Positions 8,112 through 15,470 of a stretch of 34,339 bases of DNA are shown here, piece after piece. Source of the DNA: Candidatus Hydrogenedentota bacterium (lineage in GTDB: Bacteria > UBA8481 > J006); NCBI GenBank assembly GCA_003697085.1, contig RFFU01000071.1, positions 1 to 34,339 of the forward strand. Reading direction: 5' to 3'. The notes under the pieces were generated by a model. That model was not told where the DNA came from. It did not search any database and worked only from the letters and a program-made list of their open reading frames with translations. Position numbers and translations under genes: made by a program. The number at the start of each line of letters is the position of its first letter. Within the stretch, counting starts at the first letter, position 1.

Positions 8112-9152
8112 ATGGCTTCAAGGAAAGGTTCCGGGGGACGTTCCGCGGAGACAAAGGAACGAAGCAAGGCGTTGGATTTGGCCATCGAGAAGATCACGAA
8201 GGAATTCGGATCCGGTGCGGTGATGCGTCTTGGAAACGGCGCCGCGCTCGATGTGGAAGTCGTTCCAAGCGGATTGTTGGGCCTCGACATTGCGTTGGGA
8301 GTCGGAGGATTGCCTCGGGGTCGGATCATTGAAATCTTCGGTCCGGAAGCCGGAGGAAAGACGACGCTTTCCCTCCACGCCGTCGCCTCGGTTCAGAAGC
8401 ACGGAGGGACCGCGGCGTTCATCGATGCGGAACATGCTCTCGATCCCGCCTACGCTCGAGCGCTGGGAATCGACGTCGATTCGCTGCTCGTCTCCCAGCC
8501 CGGCTCCGGTGAAGAAGCGCTCCAAATCACGGATGCGCTCGTGCGTTCCGGTGCCGTCGATATCATCGTGATCGATTCGGTTGCGGCGCTGGTCCCGCGC
8601 GCGGAGCTCGAGGGAGATATGGGAGATTCCCACGTCGGACGGCAGGCCCGTCTGATGAGCCAGGCTTTGAGGAAACTCACAAGCACCGTCTCCCGTTCGC
8701 GAGCCATTTGCATCTTCATAAATCAGCTGCGCGAGAAGATCGGCGTTCTCTTCGGTAATCCCGAAACGACCCCCGGAGGTCGGGCTCTCAAGTTCTATTC
8801 CTCCCTGAGGATCGAGGTACGAGGAGGAGAAGCGATCAAGAAGGGAAACGAGATGATCGGAAGGCGAATGAAGGTGAAGGTCGTCAAGAACAAGGTGGCT
8901 CCCCCCTTCCGAACGGCACTCTTCGATGTCTATTACGGGCGGGGCATCTCGAACGCTTCCTCCCTCATCGATCTCGGACTGGAACACGGTATTCTCTCCG
9001 CAAAAGGAGCGTGGATTCGCTGGGGCGAAGACAGTATCGGGCAAGGAAGGGACGCCGCTCGGCAGTGGTTGATCGAACATCCCGAGCGATATCGGGAATT
9101 GGAGAAGAGAATCCGAGAAAAGGCCTTCGCTTCCACGGAACCTTCGAAATAA
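8112..9152 (+). CDS. recA: Recombinase RecA
   Basis: A 346-residue RecA, the ATP-dependent strand-exchange filament protein of homologous recombination and SOS induction. The family is unmistakable: [20 protein letters not shown] at the start of the core, Walker [15 protein letters not shown], the [12 protein letters not shown] strand, Walker [18 protein letters not shown], and the L2 region [20 protein letters not shown]. Walker A reads AG where SS is usual. I chose ATG 8112 because GGGAG lies 11 bases upstream; an in-frame ATG at 8094 has no ribosome binding site but would add six residues. The C-terminal tail is short and less acidic than in E. coli. It stands alone, with a composite repeat downstream. 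Confidence 0.97.
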   Translation: MASRKGSGGRSAETKERSKALDLAIEKITKEFGSGAVMRLGNGAALDVEVVPSGLLGLDIALGVGGLPRGRIIEIFGPEAGGKTTLSLHAVASVQKHGGTAAFIDAEHALDPAYARALGIDVDSLLVSQPGSGEEALQITDALVRSGAVDIIVIDSVAALVPRAELEGDMGDSHVGRQARLMSQALRKLTSTVSRSRAICIFINQLREKIGVLFGNPETTPGGRALKFYSSLRIEVRGGEAIKKGNEMIGRRMKVKVVKNKVAPPFRTALFDVYYGRGISNASSLIDLGLEHGILSAKGAWIRWGEDSIGQGRDAARQWLIEHPERYRELEKRIREKAFASTEPSK

Positions 9153-9170
9153 TTCCCGCGGGCGCGGAGC

Positions 9171-9360
9171 AGGGGCGAACGGCCGGTCGCCCCTACACCC
9201 CCCGATCGGATCGATCCGCCTCCTTTTCTCCACCGTTTTTCGCAGACTGGAGAGTCTGCGCTCCACATTTCCCTTTTCCTTTTTCCTTTTGCCTTTTTCT
9301 TTTTCCGTGTTTTCCGTGGTTCCTTTCTTTCCGCGTGTTCCGTGTGGTCCGTGGTTTTTT
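9171..9360 (+). repeat. Composite intergenic repeat, copy 2
   Basis: It has the same module order as 27-346: an imperfect palindrome AGGGGCGAAC/GGCCGGTCGCCCCT (9171-9196), a CGATCGGATC-type spacer, the hairpin GCAGACTGGAGAGTCTGC at 9242-9259, a C/T tract (about 9265-9304), and CCGTG/TGGTTCC-type units to about 9358. It lacks the GTCATTCCGAG segment found at the left of copies 1 and 3. It lies between recA and tRNA-Pro, and the next leftward gene ends 102 bases to its right. Confidence 0.85.
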
Positions 9361-9407
9361 ATAGGCATTTTGCCGAGTTCCCGCTATCCTGTCGGTGTTC
9401 CTTTTTT

Positions 9408-9480
9408 CGGGCCGTAGCGCAGTTGGTAGCGCACCTGCTTTGGGAGCAGGGGGTCGGAGGTTCAAGTCCTCCCGGCCCGA
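9408..9480 (+). tRNA. tRNA-Pro (anticodon TGG)
   Basis: A complete cloverleaf can be folded. The acceptor CGGGCCG (9408-9414) pairs with CGGCCCG (9473-9479). The D-arm GCGC/GCGC encloses AGTTGGTA. The anticodon stem CCTGC/GCAGG surrounds TTTGGGA with anticodon TGG at 9441-9443. The T-arm GGAGG/CCTCC encloses TTCAAGT. The discriminator is A (9480), as expected for tRNA-Pro. The 3' CCA is not encoded (CAG follows). The last 19 bases overlap the end of the opposite-strand amidotransferase gene. Confidence 0.97.
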
Positions 9481-10169
9481 CAGAGATTCCCGATAAGAAT
9501 TTCTGCGATACTTCTCCGCTCTTCCTTGCTTCGACGATGCTCTTCTAAGATACGCTCTTCGGGAAGATTCTTCAAATCCGGATCCTCGCGCAACCAACGC
9601 CGGAGCAGTGCCTCCGTAATCTCGACGTGCCCCTGAAATCCGACGGCTCGTTGCCCGACGGCTATCACCTGAACGGGACAAGGATTCCCCGTCCCGATCA
9701 GACGCACCTTTCCGGCCGGCTCGACCATCTCTCCGTGAAGATGAAAAACGGTGAAGGAGAGAGGGAGGTCTTTCAGGAGCGGAGGAACGGCGTCTGGTCG
9801 CAGATTCACGACGAAGGGTGCCCCGTCCGCCCTTTGGAACCCGATCTCCTTCACCGGCGACGACACGACACGGCCACCAAAGGCCTTTCCGAGGATTTGC
9901 ATTCCGAGGCAGACTCCCAAAAGGGGCACGCCGATCTCGACCGCCCGCCGCACGAAGTCCTCTTCCCAACGGATTACGGGATCCGGATCGTTCGCGCTTT
10001 TCGGACCTCCGAGTAATACGATCGCCCGGTAATGGTCAGGGTCCCCAACGGAAGCAGAATCCGCCGCCTCCACGACGCGATAGGGAATTCGTCGCCTCTG
10101 AACGAAATCGAGAAAAACTCCCGGTCCTTCCCGCTCGATATTCTTGATGAAAAGCACTTTCTTCTCCAC
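9462..10169 (-). CDS. Class I glutamine amidotransferase
   Basis: A 235-residue stand-alone class I (triad) amidotransferase related to the glutaminase half of GMP synthase. It would hydrolyse glutamine and pass ammonia to an acceptor; the acceptor is unknown. The triad is intact: Cys87 in GVCLGMQILG, and His181 and Glu183 in GFQGHVEIT. IVLLGGPKSAND is the usual upstream loop. The frame is open well upstream, but GTG 10169 is the likely start because GGGAGG lies 5 bases before it and the protein then begins MEKKVLFIKN, a typical first beta-strand. The final residues (CRAGRT) are encoded by the antisense of the tRNA-Pro 3' half, so this gene and the tRNA overlap convergently by 19 bases. Confidence 0.88.
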   Translation of the reverse strand: MEKKVLFIKNIEREGPGVFLDFVQRRRIPYRVVEAADSASVGDPDHYRAIVLLGGPKSANDPDPVIRWEEDFVRRAVEIGVPLLGVCLGMQILGKAFGGRVVSSPVKEIGFQRADGAPFVVNLRPDAVPPLLKDLPLSFTVFHLHGEMVEPAGKVRLIGTGNPCPVQVIAVGQRAVGFQGHVEITEALLRRWLREDPDLKNLPEERILEEHRRSKEERRSIAEILIGNLCRAGRT

Positions 10170-10272
10170 GCTGTCCTCCCTTGCTTTTTTTTCGGCCAAG
10201 AGGCCTTTCCCCCGGCAGGTATTTTGCGGGCCAGGTGCCTTTGCTTTGCCACGGGGGGACGGCCCGCTCCGT

Positions 10273-10621
10273 GTCATTCCGAGGCGCGTCAGCGCCAAGG
10301 GATCTCCTCCACGTGGTATTCCGCGCTGGGGGCCAATCGGCACCCCGCGGGGATTCCTCGTCGGCGTCGCTTCGCTCCGCCTCGCTCGGATTGGCAATTG
10401 GGGGAGGGCGAACGGCCGGTCGCCCCTACACGCTCTGATCGGATCGATCCGCCCCCTTTTCTCCACCGTTTTTCGCAGACCGGAGAGTCTGCGCCCCACA
10501 TTTCCCTTTTCCTTTTCCCTTTTGCCTTTTGCCTTTTGACTTTTGCCTTTTTCTTTTTCCGTGTCATTCCGTGTCTTCCGTGGTTCCCTTTCCTTTCCGC
10601 GTTTTCCGTGTCTTCCGTGGT
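10273..10621 (+). repeat. Composite intergenic repeat, copy 3
   Basis: This fills most of the 452-base gap 10170-10621. Modules in order are a GTCATTCCGAG...AAGGGATCTC segment (about 10273-10305) with internal hairpin GGCGC-GTCA-GCGCC, an imperfect palindrome GAGGGCGAAC/GGTCGCCCCTAC at 10404-10429, the hairpin GCAGACCGGAGAGTCTGC at 10475-10492 (one stem base changed from copies 1 and 2), a C/T tract (10501-10558), and CCGTGTC(A/T)TTCCGTG units to the right end. It touches the stop codon of the leftward gene at 10622. The rest of the gap (10170-10272) holds nothing I recognise. Confidence 0.85.
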
Positions 10622-11395
10622 TTATTGCCGCCGCCACCCCTCCAGCGCGTTCCAGCGGGAAAGGGTCCACGCCGTTCGATCCTTCTCGACTGTCACGGCC
10701 GCTTGAGGACTCCCCTTGTCGTCGGCGAGAACGAGCCGCGAACCGGCATCGACGATCTGCAAAGCCGCCCTCACCCGACCTCGCCCGTCCACCAAACACA
10801 GCGCCGGTCCGTCCTTCCAGAGCCGAAACTCCAGCGCCGCCAACGGGTATCCCACCGGATCGGTGAATTCATACCGGTCATCGGCGAAACCGGAACGCGT
10901 GTGTTGAGAACGGTACTCCCATTCGCTCCGTTCTCTTCGGGAAAGTGCTTTCGGATCGACGGCAAGCCTTCTCGAGACAAAACCACGAGCCAGACTGAAT
11001 TCAGCCATTGGGCTCTTCCTGCCATCTCGAATAAGAAGGACGGGGCTCTTCTCGTTCGAGCCGGTCGTAAATTCGAGGCGGGGCACGCCTCTGTCGTCCG
11101 TCACCCGAACCTCGACCGCCTCGGCATTTCCCCTCCCGAGCGAACGCATCAGGAGCCTCTGTTTCCCGAAGCGATCCACGACGCTGATACGCCGGCTCTC
11201 GATCGGTTTGATGATGCTCCCGGCCGCCACGGTAAACAGCACCAGCGCGGTTCCGGCCACCAACGCCGTCATCCTTCTCAACCGGCACTCCAATTCCGTC
11301 ACTCTTCTCCCCAGTTCTTCGAGGTGACCGGCGGGAGACGGCCTGTCCAGGCCTCCGGCGTCTCTCCCTTCTTCCTCAATTCCGTTCTCCACCAC
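10622..11395 (-). CDS. Single-pass membrane protein with DxxG-type beta repeats
   Basis: A 257-residue protein of unknown function. It has a short cytoplasmic segment with a coiled-coil-like stretch (HLEELGRRVTELECRLRRM), one transmembrane helix (TALVAGTALVLFTVAAGSII, about residues 38-57), and a C-terminal region built from short repeated units. Each unit has a D-x-x-G or DxRG turn followed by a beta strand: VVDRFGKQRLLM, VTDDRGVPRLEF, LVDGRGRVRAAL, LADDKGSPQAAV. Similar repeats occur in uncharacterised exported bacterial proteins. GTG 11395 is chosen because AGGAGG lies 6 bases upstream; a second GTG follows directly. It is divergent from the signalling cluster across a 541-base gap. Confidence 0.65.
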   Translation of the reverse strand: MVENGIEEEGRDAGGLDRPSPAGHLEELGRRVTELECRLRRMTALVAGTALVLFTVAAGSIIKPIESRRISVVDRFGKQRLLMRSLGRGNAEAVEVRVTDDRGVPRLEFTTGSNEKSPVLLIRDGRKSPMAEFSLARGFVSRRLAVDPKALSRRERSEWEYRSQHTRSGFADDRYEFTDPVGYPLAALEFRLWKDGPALCLVDGRGRVRAALQIVDAGSRLVLADDKGSPQAAVTVEKDRTAWTLSRWNALEGWRRQ

Positions 11396-11784
11396 GAAGC
11401 ACCTCCTTCCTACTCCACGAACGATACCCGTTTTTCCTTTCTCGAGAAAGAGCCTCATGGATTTCTGATGGTCGGGAACGGCCCGGTTGGTCCAGAAAGG
11501 TATTTGACACGGAGAGAAAAGGAACGGCAAAAGGGAAAAGGGGAAAAGGGAAAAGTCAAAAGGAAAAAGGGAGAGGGAAGCGATAAGAAAGCATGGTTTC
11601 ACAAGCGTTCTCCCTCCTCACTCCCGTGCTTCGCACGGGGAGAAAGCAATCGCCTCTCGCTCCACGCATGAGCACAACACTGCCTCGGCCGAAACCACGG
11701 GAAGCGAGGAGAGGCATTCGGGGTCCTGGGCGTGAGGGCACGTGTTCGGAGACCTGGGAACGAGGAAATTCGCTTCGTTATATT
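11396..11784. other. Divergent intergenic region with purine tract and palindromes
   Basis: I see no convincing gene. The region contains a perfect 14-base palindrome CTTTCTCGAGAAAG at 11437-11450. A purine-rich run of AAAAGG/GGCAAAAGG units at about 11511-11580 is the inverted form of the pyrimidine tracts in the composite repeats. A strong hairpin with arms CCCGTGC/GCACGGG and loop TTC lies at 11623-11639. The sequence becomes sharply AT-rich from about 11770, leading into the promoter of the signalling cluster. Confidence 0.6.
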
Positions 11785-11813
11785 TTGATTATTTTTTGTA
11801 TTCTGTTTATATT
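11785..11813 (+). promoter_or_regulatory. Sigma70-type promoter for the signalling cluster
   Basis: TTGATT at 11785-11790 and TATATT at 11808-11813 are spaced by 17 bases inside an AT-rich island that stands out from its surroundings. It lies about 125 bases upstream of the first gene, leaving room for a 5' leader. A second TATAAT (11842-11847) has no partner box at the right distance. Confidence 0.55.
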
Positions 11814-11936
11814 AAACTTGCTGGAACGGGACGAGGAAGGTTATAATTGTATCGAATATCCCGCCGTAATTGTGTGCCGTTGTTCGGCCTCCCTTCGGCT
11901 CGCCGACGGGAAATGCGGGAAAGGAAGGTGAAAACC

Positions 11937-12551
11937 GTGTTGGAAAAGAGCGATCCCATCGAGGAGATTCTCTTCCGGATTGAGGCTCACCGAGGTGGTT
12001 TTCACCGTTCGCCGGACGAGAATTTCGCCGTTCACTTCCAGCAACCCTCTTCCGTCCAGGCGCCGGCGGTCTCCGAGACTCCTCCGTTGGAAAAGGCTCT
12101 CTCGACGCTCTCCCGCATTCCTCTCTTCAGACACGCCTCCCGGGCGAGTCTCGAGCGGATTCTCGCCGCGTCTCGACTGCGTTCCGTAACCCCCGGTGAG
12201 ATTCTTTTCCGGCCGGGAGATCCGGCCGCGCTTTGGATTCTTCTTCGCGGTGAGATTCATCTTTACCATCCCGAACATACTCTTCCCTTCCGGCCGGTCC
12301 GGGCCCCGGATTTTCTCGGTGAAATCGCCCTTCTTCTCGACCACAAACATTCGCTGGAGGCCCGGGTGACGGAGCCCTCCGTCTTGATACGTCTCGACGG
12401 CAAGGCCTTCGCCGAAACGATCCTGAAGGATCCCGAGATCACGCGGGCGATATTGCGGGAGTTGGCGCGGCGTGTCCGCGACACGAACGCCGCCCTTCGA
12501 CTCCTCTCCGACCGCAACACGCTCACCCTCGAAGGAGCCGTCGATGAATGA
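11937..12551 (+). CDS. Cyclic-nucleotide-binding-fold protein
   Basis: A 204-residue protein with a cNMP-binding (CAP_ED) beta-barrel at about residues 60-180: LFRHASRASLERILAASR, GEILFRPGDPAALWILLRGE, then the cassette FLGEIALLLDHKHSLEARV. The phosphate-contacting Arg of the standard cassette (GExALL...RxAT) is not present; the equivalent stretch reads DHKHSLEA. It may therefore bind another ligand or be a structural switch. There is no DNA-binding helix-turn-helix after the barrel, so it is not a CRP-type regulator. GTG 11937 has GGAAGG 8 bases upstream; GTG 11928 and ATG 11913 are in-frame alternatives. The end overlaps the FapA gene start, linking the two. Confidence 0.8.
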   Translation: MLEKSDPIEEILFRIEAHRGGFHRSPDENFAVHFQQPSSVQAPAVSETPPLEKALSTLSRIPLFRHASRASLERILAASRLRSVTPGEILFRPGDPAALWILLRGEIHLYHPEHTLPFRPVRAPDFLGEIALLLDHKHSLEARVTEPSVLIRLDGKAFAETILKDPEITRAILRELARRVRDTNAALRLLSDRNTLTLEGAVDE

Positions 12552-14190
12552 TCCCGAACGAAAAACCGGATCGGCCCGCAATATCATCGAGAGGATCACC
12601 CGGGAGATCGAATCGGTTCGTTCGCTCGTCGATTCCTCGGCTCCCGAAATCACGTCACTCGAAAGCGCGCTTGAACACGCCGGCGAAGATTCCCCGATCG
12701 CGCGGGATCTTACGGAAACCTTCGAGACATTGGCGGCGTTTCCGGGAGGTTCCGCTCCGAGCCGCGATGCCGTTCTCGCGGTCACGATTTCGGAGGATCG
12801 AATGAGCGCGACCGCGCGCCTGCTTCCTCCGATCGGAGCGGGGAGTTTTCCGAAGCCCGAAGAGATGCTCTCCCGCCTCCGCGAAAACCATGGAATCCGT
12901 TATGGACTCGACGAACGCGCCGTTCGCGGTTTGATCAGTCTCGTGGCTTCCGAAAGGAAAGCCGCGGAAGCGATTGTAGCCCGAGGAAAACAACCGCTTC
13001 CCGGCCGAGGGGAACATTACGAGATCGTCGCCGATCTTCCGGCTCCTCCCCAAATCGACGAACACGGGAGGATTGATTATCGCGCCGCCGCCTCCGTCCC
13101 CGCCGTGGAACCGGGGGACCTCCTTGCACGCCGATTCCCCGCCGAGCCGGGAAGCGCGGGGCGGGATGTTCTCGGAAATATCGTTCCTCCGCCGGCAAAG
13201 GAGGAGAAACCTCTGCTTCCCGGGGAAGGCACGGAAGCGCGTCCCGACGGGATTCACGCCGCGGTCGCGGGGGAGTTCGTCCGAGAGGGGCGGATTCTCA
13301 AGGTTCGGCCGGTGCGGATTGTGGAAGGCAACGTCGACTACAGCACGGGCAACATCGAATTCCCCGGCTCCGTGATCATCCGCGGCTCCATCTTGGATCG
13401 CTTCATCGTCCGGTGCCGGGGGCGCTGCGAAGTCTTGGGAACGATCCAAGCGGCGTTTGTCGAGGTCGAGGGGGACCTGTCGGTGGCGGGGGGCATCGTC
13501 GGCCGGGAGATCGGGGTGGTTCGGTGCGGTGGAACGATCCGATGCCACTTCATCGAAAACGCCTCGGTGGAGAGCCGGGGCGACGTCATCGTGGAGAAAG
13601 CGATCCTACACGCTCGAATCGATACCGCGGGGTTTGTACATCTGACGGGGAAACCGGGAACATTGATCGGAGGACGAATTCGAGCGGGCCGGGGCGTGAT
13701 TGCGCAAGCGATCGGTTCGATCACGGAGACGGCGACACGTATTCATTTCGGCGAAGATTACCAGGTGATCCGAAAGCGGGAACGCATCGAGGAGGGGATT
13801 CTTTTTCTCCAAGAGCGCCTTCAGGAAACCCTCGGACTCCTTCGGTCCCTCGATCCGGAGGAGAATCGGGCCGCCGTCGCAGACCTCAAGTCTCTTCAAA
13901 AACAAATCCTTGAAGACATAAGAGCTCTGTTGATCGCCAAGGCCGCCTCGCTCGAGGCATTGGCCGAATTTCCGGACGGATGCGTCGCGGCGTTCGACAG
14001 GATCCATCCCGGAGTCACGCTCGTTTCGAAAGGGGTTGAGAAGTTTGTGGAGGAACCGATGCAAAACGTCGTCGTTCGCCGGCGGGGAGACCGGTTCACG
14101 TTTCTTCCCGCGACGGACGCGGTTCTTCCCGGAAAAGACGATCTTGAAACCCGAAAGGAAGAGAAGAAAGGAGACGGACATGGTGACTGA
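12544..14190 (+). CDS. FapA family protein (DUF342), first copy
   Basis: A 548-residue cytoplasmic protein of the FapA family. It has an N-terminal family domain (about residues 80-255) with LARRFPAEPGSAGRDVLGN, the glycine-rich turn typical of FapA. A right-handed beta-helix of short repeating strands follows (about 255-402; for example GSVIIRGSILDRFIVRCRG and EVLGTIQAAFVEVEGD). A coiled coil (about 407-475) and a short terminal domain complete it. FapA proteins are linked to polar localisation of flagellar and signalling complexes in other bacteria, but no flagellar gene is in this window, so the role here is open. ATG 12544 has GGAG 7 bases upstream and overlaps the previous stop. Confidence 0.88.
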   Translation: MNDPERKTGSARNIIERITREIESVRSLVDSSAPEITSLESALEHAGEDSPIARDLTETFETLAAFPGGSAPSRDAVLAVTISEDRMSATARLLPPIGAGSFPKPEEMLSRLRENHGIRYGLDERAVRGLISLVASERKAAEAIVARGKQPLPGRGEHYEIVADLPAPPQIDEHGRIDYRAAASVPAVEPGDLLARRFPAEPGSAGRDVLGNIVPPPAKEEKPLLPGEGTEARPDGIHAAVAGEFVREGRILKVRPVRIVEGNVDYSTGNIEFPGSVIIRGSILDRFIVRCRGRCEVLGTIQAAFVEVEGDLSVAGGIVGREIGVVRCGGTIRCHFIENASVESRGDVIVEKAILHARIDTAGFVHLTGKPGTLIGGRIRAGRGVIAQAIGSITETATRIHFGEDYQVIRKRERIEEGILFLQERLQETLGLLRSLDPEENRAAVADLKSLQKQILEDIRALLIAKAASLEALAEFPDGCVAAFDRIHPGVTLVSKGVEKFVEEPMQNVVVRRRGDRFTFLPATDAVLPGKDDLETRKEEKKGDGHGD

Positions 14191-14584
14191 GAAAAACGGA
14201 GATTCCGCGCGCAAGGATGAGGCGGCGCGGACACTGTTGGTCGTCGAGGATCAGCCGATCATACGGCGGAGCATTCTCCGGGCGTTACGCGACGGATGGA
14301 GGATTTCGGAAGCGGGAAGTCTGGCGGATGCTCGAAAGACGCTAAAAGAGTTAACCCCCGATATCGTTCTGCTCGACCTGCGCCTTCCCGATGGAGACGG
14401 CGAGGAACTGATCGACGAAATCCGATCACGGGATTGGTCCGTGATGCCGGCGATCATCGTGATCTCGGGACGGCCCGGTGACGTCGGAACGGAAGTCTTG
14501 AGAAAAGGAGCAGCGGGATATTTGAGCAAACCCTTCACGGCCTCCGAACTCCGTTCCACCCTCGAGGAGGCGCTGCGGCCATGA
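14180..14584 (+). CDS. Stand-alone response regulator receiver
   Basis: A 134-residue protein consisting of a single CheY-like receiver without an output domain. The acidic pocket is Glu23/Asp24 in LVVEDQP, the phospho-acceptor is Asp66 in VLLDLRLPD, the switch residue is Ser96 in IVISGRP, and the conserved Lys117 is in YLSKPF. It can be phosphorylated by a histidine kinase and would act by protein contact. The start ATG 14180 has GGAG 6 bases upstream and lies 11 bases inside the FapA gene; the stop overlaps the next start as ATGA. This tight packing argues that it works with the FapA proteins and the kinase-like neighbour. Confidence 0.93.
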   Translation: MVTEKNGDSARKDEAARTLLVVEDQPIIRRSILRALRDGWRISEAGSLADARKTLKELTPDIVLLDLRLPDGDGEELIDEIRSRDWSVMPAIIVISGRPGDVGTEVLRKGAAGYLSKPFTASELRSTLEEALRP

Positions 14585-15465
14585 CACCGAACGAAACCTT
14601 CTCTTCTCTTCCTTCGCCCTTGACCCTCGTTCTGGTATCGCCCGAGGGGCGTATCGAACGCATCCGCGGGAAAGGAGCCGAACTTTTCCATTTGAAGGAG
14701 GGAGATTTCGTTTTGAGCGCACCGGCGGAGTTTCCGGATCCCGAAGCCGGCCTTGTCCTCGCCGAAGGCCTGGGACGGTACGTCTTTGAGCACCAGGGAA
14801 AGACGTTCTACCTTGAGTCGCAACGGCGGGAGGACGGTGGTCTCACAGCATTTCTCGTGGACGTTACCGCGGTTCTAAAGCGGCAGTTCCTGAATTTCGA
14901 TCTCATCGACGCCCTCGCCTCGGAACTTGTCACGCCGCTTTCGGCGCTGACGATGGAACTCTCGCTGGCCGAGGAGACCGGGCTGACAAGGGAGGAAGCC
15001 CGGTCGCTCCGAGCTTTGGCTGTCGAGGCCGGAGTTCGTTCCAACGACCTTCTCTCCGTCCTCGGCGCGCATCTCCGAGCCCTGAAGATCTCAGAGACGA
15101 ATTTTGTCCTCGATGAATTTCTCCGGAATCTGGTAGAGAAGGACTCGCGGTACCAAGATGTCACGGTTGATTGTCCGCCTTTCATCGCCGTCCGCACCGA
15201 CCGGGATCTCCTGGCGGTCGCGGTGCGCGGACTGCTCGACACCGCCAGGGATCTCTCCACCGCGCCGCCAGTTCTTCGCGGAGCGCAACGGTTGGAGGCT
15301 GCGATCGTCGAGGTGAGGATCGACGGCGTCGGATCCGCAGAAGACGGGCGTCGGCACGGCGGCGAAATCTTGGCGCGGCTCATCGCCGATACACTTCGGA
15401 TTCCGTTCTGGTCCACGCAAGTTCCCGGCGGAAGGCTTTTGAGCCTTCGCGTTCCGCTCCTTTGA
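14581..15465 (+). CDS. Histidine-kinase-like protein lacking the phospho-acceptor His
   Basis: A 294-residue protein. Residues about 10-95 resemble a PAS domain ending in FLVDVTAVLKRQF. Residues about 102-165 form a two-helix dimerisation-like hairpin whose core ASELVTPLSAL aligns with the kinase H-box (S/F-H-E-L-R-T-P-L), with Ser114 where the phosphorylated His should be. A reduced ATPase-like region follows: TDRDLLAVAVRGLLDTARDL stands at the N-box but has no Asn, and no DxGxG loop is visible. It ends with GGRLLSLRVPLL, as true kinases do. I infer a pseudokinase or dimeric scaffold for the adjacent receiver. ATG 14581 overlaps the receiver stop and has GAGGAGG upstream. Confidence 0.65.
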   Translation: MTPNETFSSLPSPLTLVLVSPEGRIERIRGKGAELFHLKEGDFVLSAPAEFPDPEAGLVLAEGLGRYVFEHQGKTFYLESQRREDGGLTAFLVDVTAVLKRQFLNFDLIDALASELVTPLSALTMELSLAEETGLTREEARSLRALAVEAGVRSNDLLSVLGAHLRALKISETNFVLDEFLRNLVEKDSRYQDVTVDCPPFIAVRTDRDLLAVAVRGLLDTARDLSTAPPVLRGAQRLEAAIVEVRIDGVGSAEDGRRHGGEILARLIADTLRIPFWSTQVPGGRLLSLRVPLL

Positions 15466-15470
15466 AACCG

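Noticed and set aside
103-10621. CRISPR array from the repeated hairpins
   Set aside because: Copies are kilobases apart, spacers are not of uniform size, and no cas gene is present.
11623-11639. Hairpin CCCGTGC-TTC-GCACGGG as a transcription terminator
   Set aside because: It lies in a divergent promoter region with no gene ending nearby and no following U-run.
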